The translations under genes were made by a program, and so were the position numbers. The notes under the pieces are model-generated. The model was not told the origin of the DNA. It ran no database searches and saw only the letters and a list, made by a program, of their open reading frames with translations. A stretch of DNA of 64,000 bases, taken from Orychophragmus violaceus (taxonomy: Eukaryota > Streptophyta > Magnoliopsida > Brassicales > Brassicaceae). The DNA lies in the NCBI GenBank assembly GCA_030180135.1, contig CM058233.1, positions 29,359,615 through 29,423,614 of the forward strand, read 5' to 3'. Below, one piece after another: positions 55,842-64,000 of the stretch (position 1 is the stretch's first letter; each line of letters opens with the position of its first letter).

Positions 55842-56570
55842 TGAAGGAATTTCTAGCAGATTCCTAATCCAATTAGGCAATCCTAGTCTGAATTCCGTGC
55901 CTAGGATCTACAGGTTCATGTAATTGAATCTATCAGATCTGGAGATTACCTGGTGATTAGCAGCGGAAGTTATTTGCAGGTAATCGAGATCTAGAGCGCC
56001 TCAAATGCTGCGCCTCTACTGGTATCCACACGCACACAAGCTGAACAGAAGGGATGCTAGTGCCTCTAGAGATCAGATCTCTCAAGAGGTTTCTCTCTGG
56101 TTTCTGGTGGCTGTGTATTAGGTTAGAAACAAGTTTAGGTCGACCATATATCTTATATATATCGACTTAAACCGCCCCGGGATTAACTAATGATTAAACC
56201 AATTTAATCCGTCAATCCGCGAGTCGTGTCGACCGACACACTCTATGTGTCGATCGACACGGCCAATCTATGTCGACCGACACTCTTAGTGTGTCGATCG
56301 ACATCGCCCAGAAATGTCGATATTGAATGCATATCAAATATGCATTCACCCGATCATTACATTAATGATCATCCTCTCATGCAATGTCCAGTTTGCTTAG
56401 GTGTGTGACCCTGTAGGATCATATAACACTAGCAATGAGTTCTCAACTCATTGATCATAAGTGGCTTCTAGCAAAGCGTTATGACTACCTAGTGTCATAT
56501 GATTGTCTCATCTCGACAACACGACTTTCTCTCAGAGTAAGTACAAATAGATTTCAGGACATTCCCAACA
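55842..56570 (-). repeat. Copy 2: B 5' LTR
   Basis: 729 bp, near identical to 16970-17698, with the four TGTCGAYCGACA palindromes at 56226-56304. Followed by TAGAC and copia C. Confidence 0.95.
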
Positions 56571-58658
56571 TAGACATCCAAAAATCTTGAGCTTGAGATA
56601 ATTTGGAGCTGTGGCGAACAACTTCTCGTATGGGGAGGAGTGATGAAGTATTGGAGTAGGCATACGATTAATGAGATAGACAGCGGTTTGGAAAGCGCAG
56701 GGCCAATACGTCTTGGGCAAGGACGATTGATGCAGAAGAGTAAGCCCGGTCTCGACAATGTGTCTATGCTTTCTTTCGGATATACCATTGTGTTCCGGGG
56801 TGTGTGGCGGGGAAGTAAAGTGGGAGATACCTTGTGACGCTAGAAAGGAGCGCATAGCCACAAACTCACCACCATTATCCGAAAATAACGTGGTGATTGT
56901 ACTTTGGAAGCGTTTTTCGATAAGGTTTTTGAAGGCAACAAAGGTGGCTTTGACTGGAGATTTTTGTTTTAAGGGATAGAGCCAGGTATAGCGGGTGTGA
57001 TGATCTACAAAAATGACATAATACTTGTAGTTATCAGCAGAAAATAAGGGTGAGAACCAAACGTCCGAATAAATAACTTGAAGTGGTTTTGTAGAGGTAA
57101 TCGTATTGGAATAAAAAGGTTACTTGTGGCTTTTATTAATAAGACAATGAGAACATGGAGATAAAGTTTGTTTGAAAGGAAGACAAGGTAAAGAAAATTT
57201 AAAAACAATAATGTTTAAAATGGGTGGAGATGGGTGGCCCAAACGAGCATGCCAAGAGGAGAGAGTGGTTTTCGGTGGGGAGGCTAACATGGCTGTCGGA
57301 TTTGATGGTGTAACTGGCCACTCGTACAGCTCGTCTTTAACATTCCCTGAGATTAACAGGGCCCCCGTTTTGAGATCCATCACCTGAAAATGGGTAGGAA
57401 AGAAATTCACAGACACATTATTTGCAGCACAAAGACGATAAACTGATAACAGGTTTCGATGTAGGTTAGGAACATAAAGAAAATTAGGTAAGGAAAGGGT
57501 ACGAGAGGGTGTAGGTAGAGAAGAAAAACCAGTATGCGTGATCGGAAGACCGGAACCGTATGCAATCGTGACTTCTTCACCACCTTGATAGAGATTGTGA
57601 ATCGAGAGATTGTTCAAGTCCGTGGTCAAGTGATGAGTAGCGCCGCTATCAAGTAGCCAATTAGGTGATGGCATGTGTGGAGATGACGCAAGAAGAGCAC
57701 GAGGCTGCCACGAAGGATTCTGATGTCTGGGAGCTGAAGCATACTGCTGTAACTGTGAACACGTACGGGCGCTATGACCATGAATACTGCAAATCTGACA
57801 TCTTCCTTGATAACCACGCGGAGCTTGCTGATCGTATGAGTTTTGAGACGATTGTGGTTGCCAATACGAAGTCTGATTGCGGTTAGCCGACCATTGTGCG
57901 TTAGACCTGTTACCAGACCCATTGTTGTTGTGATTGGGACGACCGTTGCGGTTGTTGTTGTAGTTACGAACATTGGCAGCATTAGCAGTAATTGGAAGTT
58001 CATCAGGTTGAACCGACGTACTCTGCAGTTTGAGCTCATGGTTGAACAATTTTTCATGAACTTCAGTAATGGTGGGAGACACATCACGACCTTCAATCTG
58101 ATCCACCACCGTCTTGTAGTATTCGGGTAAGCCTTCTAGTATGAATTCCACTTGATCCTCATGAGAAAATGGTGCATCGAGAAGAGCCAACTGAACAAAG
58201 CGAATGGTGAACCCCTGAACATACTCATTGATAGATTTGGAGCCTTTCTTCCATTGCTTAACCTGCTGCCTCAACTGTTTGACATGACTTCTGCTAGGTG
58301 CCGCGTAGAGAGCGGTGAGTTCAGACCAGATCTGAGCCGCTGTCTTGACTTTGGACACGAGCGGTTGAATAGACGCCGTCATAGCGCCTAGCAACGCACT
58401 GTAGAGAAACTGATCTTGGCGTTGCCATTTGGTAAACGCCGGGTTTGGAGTCGTGACGTTGGCCACGGTTTGCATCGGTTGAGGAGAAGGAGTGGTACCA
58501 TCAAGGTGACCAGCAAGGTTATACCCATTAAGGAGAGAAAAAACCTGTCGTTTCCAGATGAGAAAGTTTGTGTTTGTAAGCTTTGTGATGTTTGTCATAT
58601 TGACATGGAGAATGGAATCAATTTGTGTAAGAGGAATGACATCATGGGAGGAAGGCAT
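56571..58658 (-). pseudogene. Copy 2: copia C gag-protease-integrase
   Basis: Same content as 17699-19786: gag with NFLIWKRQV, knuckle CQICSIHGHSARTC, protease LLDSGATHH, integrase FSDNGGEF and HNGISERKH, cut at KIFGCL by the B LTR. The same TAA is at 57120-57122. One residue differs in gag to pre-integrase (FSHEDQ against FSHKDQ), with a handful of silent or single changes in integrase. Confidence 0.92.
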
Positions 58659-58793
58659 GATGAGAATCAAAAGAGAAGAACTTGCAGGAAATAAGCAAAG
58701 GAGAAGTAACAGAGATGAGAGCCGCAAAGAAGACGACTGATGGCTGGAAAGAAAAAAAAATTTAGGTTAATAGGTATCGATGTTCTGATACCA

Positions 58794-58898
58794 TGTAGAA
58801 GAGGAAACTTGATTATTCATTAGACAAATGATTACATTATATAGAGATTACATTGAGTACTAGGTATTAATAAATGACTAGACTGTCCTTTATACACA
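58794..58898 (-). repeat. Copy 2: C 5' LTR
   Basis: Equivalent of 19922-20026 with one substitution in the TATA region (TTTATACACAC). The primer site is at 58782-58793. Confidence 0.6.
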
Positions 58899-58901
58899 CT
58901 A

Positions 58902-61900
58902 TGTGATACCCCGTATCCAAAATACGGTCAAAGGGTAGCAGAAAGTCAACTGGGGGCAAAATTGTCATTTTACCAAAGCCGGGGGTAAAATGGTAATTTT
59001 GCCAAAGTTCGAGACGAAAGCCGAGACGGGCCAAATATTATTATGTTTCAACATAAAGAATGTTTAGAAGACCAGAATTGGAAGAAACGGAGCAGAAACA
59101 TGTTTTTCGGCTTGTCGGGAATGGAAACCGACAAACCCGATGAAAATTTAAAAATTCATAACCGGAGATGCGTAAGTCCGAACGGAGTGATTCAAAATGC
59201 TAAATTCATCAAATAGCATGAAAAATCTGATTGTGGAGGTTTGAGGATTTATGGGAACATCCGGAGAGATTCTAAAATATTAAACCCGAAAACCGTCAAA
59301 ACCGAGCATTGGAAGAAAGGAGGATTAAGGGATGGTTAAGGAGGATTAAGAAGGGTTTTTGGACAATAAAAACTTCCAGAAGGGACAGGTGTCTTCACCC
59401 TGGGGCGCCACTTCTCAGGCTTGGAGTGTCTGCATGGAGAAGTTCATGAATCCTTTTGCATGCAAGAACATGTCTTGTCCATTCAATGAATTTCACCAAA
59501 CCACTCTCTAATCTCTCTTGCTCTCTCTCGACACTCTCTCTCCCTCTCTCCAGATTCATCAAATAAACCCAGAAACTCATCATAATCCTTTGAATCTTCA
59601 AACCAAACTCAAGAACCCTAGAATGTTCTTTAAACCTTCTTGCACAAGAAAGCTTATATCTTTTGATCCATAAACCCAAATCAACTTCTGCAAAGTGCTA
59701 TAGCTCCCTCTCTTCCTCAGATACAGCCGCCACCCCTCTCTTGCCATCGCCTCCGCTGGAGTTTGCCGGAATCTGACCGGAAAGCCACTGTTGGTGGTGT
59801 ATGGTCGGATCTCTCATTTTCTTGGCCGGTTCTTGATCATCTGAGGCTATGGGGAGGTAGATCTCATCTTTCTGATCAGTTTGGTGTGAAGTTTGCCGTC
59901 AGAAGCCGCCGGAAAAGTCATCTCCGCCGCGGTCAACTCTCCTCCACCGCCGGTCAACGCCGGAGCTTTGCCGCCGGTGAGCTCGTCCGCCTCCAAATCT
60001 TCAGCCGGTTCTTCCTTGAGATAGTTGGGATGGGTTGCAGCCGGTTCAGCCTTGGTTCAGAGAAGAAACCGGTTTAGCTAAACCGGTCAACGCATTTGGT
60101 CAACCCGGTCAACGGTTGACCAAAACCGGTTTAACCAAACCGGTCAATTGAGTTCGGTTTACCTGGTTCAGCCGGTTTAGTGGGATTGGTCAATGGTTCA
60201 AGCTTCGGTTAACACACGGGTCAACGGTCAACCGCCGGTCAACGCGGTCAACCGTCAGTCAACGCCGGAGACCAAGCCGATCAACGCTTGGTCCACGGCC
60301 ATTCCAAGATTTCAGGAGCATTTGGGGTTCGGAGTTCGATATTCGGGAGTTTAGAATTCGTGTCGGGCGTTTCGGGATTCACATCCGCATCGAGCCGCCA
60401 TTTCTGCGCCTATCTCACTATGAGTCGGCTCACAAACCCTTAGTTACATATAGACCGGGAACCGAGAAACCGTAGATTTAGGATTGCATACTCGTTACTT
60501 AAGATGATTGGTTAATAATAAATAATTGGACGCTTAATGATAAACCGGATAGGACCGAATAAACATGTTAGGGTTTTAGAATTAAAAAGGTTAATCGATT
60601 GTGTGCCGTTAGGTTGTTAGTAACGATTGGATGATGCATTCATATAGACCGTTTGTTTAGGACCGTATATGCATATATATATATATATATGTATAAGAAC
60701 GATAATTAACGAATCTATTTACGGGAATTAAGACGACACTAAAATACAATTTAAACCTAAACGAACGTATATGATATTGTAACGGGATCGGGGTTTAGGT
60801 TTAGTAGCAAGATTGGGTAATGAACTAAATGAATTAAATGATAATGAGACGTCGGGGAGTTAGTAAGTTTACTAACTCTAAACCGACGAATCGAGGAGTT
60901 ATTAAAAGATACCTAGAGTGGATTAAATAAAGGAAGTGGTGTGTGTTGTAAGCCGTCTACGGGTTAGCAATCCGCTAACCCAAGGTAGCGGATAAGAATG
61001 GATTAAAAGACTTAGAAACCCTAATAGGCCTGCTTGTGGTGATTGTGTGATTGATTGTGATTGCGTGTTTATTATGTTGTTGTTGTGAGCTTTGTGTGCA
61101 GGCTTATTAGACTGCTCGGTGTTGGGCCGAGCAGTTGCTGTGGATACTTACTCCGGTCTCGGGACCAGGTAAGTTAGTTGGTGCTGACTAGGTATCTTAC
61201 CTAGTCAGAGCGGTGGTAGTGTAGTGGCTTGCGGAATGGTTGGGGATTTCTTATTGCTTTCATTGATTGCGTGATCTGTGTTAGAGTCCCAGCGAGTCTG
61301 CGTGTTTACATTTCTGCATTATGACTCTAAGGTGCGTTAGATTCTGCAAGCCTAGGTTTTGTTTACGTTCCGGTACTTCCGACCCGATTGGATCCTCGGG
61401 TTTTACCTAATCGGATCATGGTGATTCCGGTTATGGTGTTAACCTATCGGGTGACGCCGGTAGGTGTGTGATTAAGAGAATACGGGGTCATGTCCTAGGG
61501 CCGAATCACATGGAAACTCTGGCTATCTAGGGGTAGTCCGAGTCACCGCGTATCGATGAACGGAGAACGGTGTCCTATTCGTGAGACCTTGTGTACATGT
61601 CTAGGAGTCGTGGGTTAGTCACCATATAGGTGACGATGTAAACCCGTGGAAGTTACCGAGATCGTAGGGCCCAGTGTTGTTTTGCTATCTCTTTTTCTGC
61701 GCGATAGATAGATCGAGTCCAATCGAGGACATGTGCCGCAGTGCCTTCGATTTCCCTTAATTCTCTTTTATCTTTGGCATTGATTTTGTGTGTGGGTTTA
61801 TCACGACGTGGTAGTGCGTGATCGACCATTTATTCCTGCTGATTGTTATTTTGGGTTTTGGGGCGGGAATTTGTAGGCTTTAGATAGATTAGAAGCCGTT

Positions 61901-62429
61901 AGTGGGGAGCCGATTCACTGGGTGATCTTAGATCGCTCATTAGACTCTTTTTTTTGTGTTTTCAGGTTTAGCAGCGACGGACGCGGGAGGTCCTCGGTGT
62001 AGTGTCGGGATGGCTTGTGATGGGATTTGATTCGGGGTTTTGGTGGTTTTATTTCGGTTCGACAGCTGCGCCATTTCGTGTTTTTGATTGATTGTGTGTT
62101 TATATCGATGATTTTTGTACAACCCATTAAACGTTGTATTCAACGTTTGATTACTTAAAAATGAAATTGTTTCCCTGATATGAGGTTTAAGTCCGAACCG
62201 ACACAACTCATTGAAGTAGTGCAAGTAGTACTGCTTATACTATGGAAATTAGGATAGCGAGGTCAAGGACGGATTGGTGCGAGCCCTTGTCTCAAACCGA
62301 TCTATCTCTGGCTTCGTCCTGTGGCGAACCTTTCCCATTCGACTTTCTCGGGTTCGATCGGTCATGTTCTTGTTTGATTGTTGACCGGTCAGCTCGACAG
62401 TTAGCGGAGAATGGGAAAGGGGCGTTACA
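58902..62429 (+). repeat. L3 (copy 2 of L2): 5' LTR
   Basis: 3528 bp. CACTA (58897-58901) precedes it exactly as in L2. It matches the L2 5' LTR, not the 3' LTR, for example in TCAAAGGGTAGCAG and in the short AT repeat. Confidence 0.95.
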
Positions 62430-62435
62430 GAAAGG

Positions 62436-62447
62436 TGGTATCGGAGC
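62436..62447 (+). other. L3 primer-binding site (one mismatch)
   Basis: TGGTATCGGAGC; A-to-G relative to L2. Confidence 0.88.
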
Positions 62448-62700
62448 ATGGTTCTGCATGGGTTTCGAAACATTTCATTTTTGAGTGTTTTCCGTGTTTT
62501 ATCGAGTCAAATGTGTCACACAAGCATCCATTAGGAAACCGAGCCGCGTCCGTTAAACCCGGGGTTGGGATGGGGAAGTAGAATTTTCGAATTATTTGTA
62601 CTAACTTGTTTTTGTGTTTTGATTGCAGTCTTACTGCAGTGTGTCCCGGGTAGAGTGGAGGGGTGTGTGTGTGCACGTCGTGTAGTTTCAGTTGGGCAGT

Positions 62701-64000
62701 ATGAGTCAGGAGGGATCAGCCGGTTCAGAGCAGGGTCAGTTGGTTCAGTTTCAGGGATACCCAGCTTCGCCTGGTCATTCGCGAGGATCTCGTACGGCGG
62801 ATCATCCGCCAGTTCCATTGCGACAGATGCAGGGTGCCAGAGCAGCACATGTGGATTGGTCGCCCTTCCCGGATCCTTTACCCGCTTATATGGAGGATGA
62901 TGCGGGGAGCTGAGACCCTTACGCAGGATTGATGGGATTCTTAGGAGGAGGGGATGTGGAGTTACAGTTGCCACCGCAGTGGCCAGAGCCGGATGTACCG
63001 CAGATACTCGCAGCATCAGACGCACCACCGATGTATCAGGCACCGCTTCTGGAGGCACCCGAGTTTCCCCCGCCGCTTCGTGTGGAGGATTATTTGATGA
63101 GCCCGCTACCATTTGGCTTCGACTTGGATATGGAGCCTGTAGACCCGGAGCAGCGTCGGCAGTGGGAGCAGCAGGTAGATGAGCAGGTAGCGATACTTCA
63201 GGATGTGTTAGAGCAGCAGGTTGGACCCCATCATCAGTTAGACCCACGACCCGGATCACCTCGTACGCCGTTATATATGGTTATATTGCCAGCATCTACT
63301 GAGTCAGAGTTCGAGTCGGTTTCTCCACCAGCTGAGGCGATAGAGGCACCACCAGCAGTACCAGAGAGGAGACCATGCAGCGGATGTGGAGTAAATGAGT
63401 TTCATTTGTATTGGTGTCCCCGAGCAGTAGACCCGCATCTACGAGAGCCGTACCATCCATTGCCAGGACCGGACGGCTGTCCGCTATGTGGTCACGAGGG
63501 TCACGGAGCACTGACTTGCCCTACCATCAGATTAGGTGAGTATATTCCCAGTGGAGATCCGTACCGAGTACCAGTACCAGAGGACTATCGAGCGGGACCC
63601 AGTCACAGAGACCCCGAGCCCAGTCAGCCACCCGTTGTTTAGTTGCCGGTCATTCAGCCGTCCAGACCCGAGCCAGTGAGGACTTTCCAGTTGTGCAGAG
63701 GTCAGGGGCATCTTGCACCTGATTGTTTTATGGATCCCCCGTCAGCGCCGTCAGAGCCGACTTCTCCTTGTCAGTTGTGTGGAGGTTATGATCACCAGGC
63801 ATCCGCTTGTTACCGTGGACCGCACTCAGCAGCTACCCCCGTTTGTCAGGTATGTGGCCGCGCAGGTCACGATGCTTATCTTTTCCCGATAGCCGAGCCA
63901 CAACATGTCGGAGCACCATCTCGAGAGGCACACCCGCCACACCCTCCCGGCGCACCTGCCAGCGGATACTTCAGCGAGCCGTTTTGCCAGTGGTGTTGGA
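62701..64000 (+). pseudogene. L3 proline-rich multi-CCHC ORF (copy 2, runs off the window)
   Basis: Same frame and same knuckle series as 23833-25158, with TGA at 62911-62913 and TAG at 63640-63642. I see no amino-acid difference in the 24061-24774 equivalent. The last few codons lie beyond 64000. The shared stops are inherited through the duplication and are not independent evidence of read-through. Confidence 0.75.

Larger units (their letters stand above)
54750..64000 (+). repeat. Second copy of 15878-25132 (segmental duplication)
   Basis: Direct repeat at constant offset 38,872, falling to 38,868 after four single-base or AT-unit losses between about 60670 and 61960. By eye it is about 99.7% identical. 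It carries over the B 5' end, C, the L2 insertion with its CACTA flank, and the L2 ORF with the same two stops. It continues past the window edge. Confidence 0.96.

Noticed and set aside
58902..64000. L3 as an independent insertion of the L family
   Set aside because: It has the same flank, same CACTA, same neighbour C and B LTR, and matches L2's 5' LTR specifically; it is a copied locus.
1..64000. Host protein genes, rRNA, tRNA, CRISPR or organelle insertions
   Set aside because: Every larger frame belongs to a retroelement; I saw no tRNA cloverleaf, rRNA, organelle gene or spaced short-repeat array.

Overview
The window is retrotransposon-rich plant nuclear DNA, probably pericentromeric or otherwise heterochromatic. 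I see no convincing host gene, rRNA, tRNA or CRISPR array. The Ty1/copia polyprotein types, the recurring TGTCGATCGACA-type motifs in the retroelements, and an intron-bearing antisense ORF in a Ty3 element suggest a Brassicaceae species. That assignment is an inference from sequence flavour, not a database result.

Left part (1-30065) is a nest of insertions. An old copia element D (+) lies under everything; its visible part runs 30071-40721. Copia element C (-) sits in D, with its right end at about 20026. C is broken at 2515/17699 by copia element B (-, 2516-17698, TSD TAGAC). B's left LTR is itself broken by copia element A (-, 2635-10463, TSD ATTAG). C is also hit by a long-LTR element L1 (1-1809). 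A complete 10.0-kb long-LTR element L2 (20030-30065, TSD CACTA) sits across the C/D junction. Eye-counted LTR differences follow the nesting order: A 3/676, B about 10/729.

Middle part (30066-46300): the degenerate copia D is interrupted by E, a pol-less Ty3/gypsy element (32168-38534) with gag-protease and a spliced antisense ORF. A decayed coiled-coil region F (about 40980-42480) and an AT-rich spacer follow. Two fragments of L-family LTR then abut in opposite orientation: L4 (-) at 43060-45259 and L5 (+) from 45260.

Right part (46301-64000): A' (46301-54016, +, TSD AGTAG) is a very young full-length sister of A inside L5. Its 1325-codon gag-pol frame has one premature stop. L5 ends at 54749. 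From 54750 to the window end the sequence repeats 15878-25132 in the same orientation, including B's 5' end, C, the same CACTA junction and the left half of L2. The simplest reading is a tandem duplication of a 38,872-bp unit whose second copy runs off the window.

The most unusual items are: (1) the L family, with 3.5-kb LTRs, an initiator-Met tRNA primer site, no recognisable pol, and one proline-rich ORF carrying five or six tandem CCHC-type zinc knuckles; (2) a 747-bp-arm inverted repeat in B, made of its own leader and gag start, which shares a breakpoint with B's gag deletion and could yield hairpin RNA; (3) the 38.9-kb tandem duplication junction.
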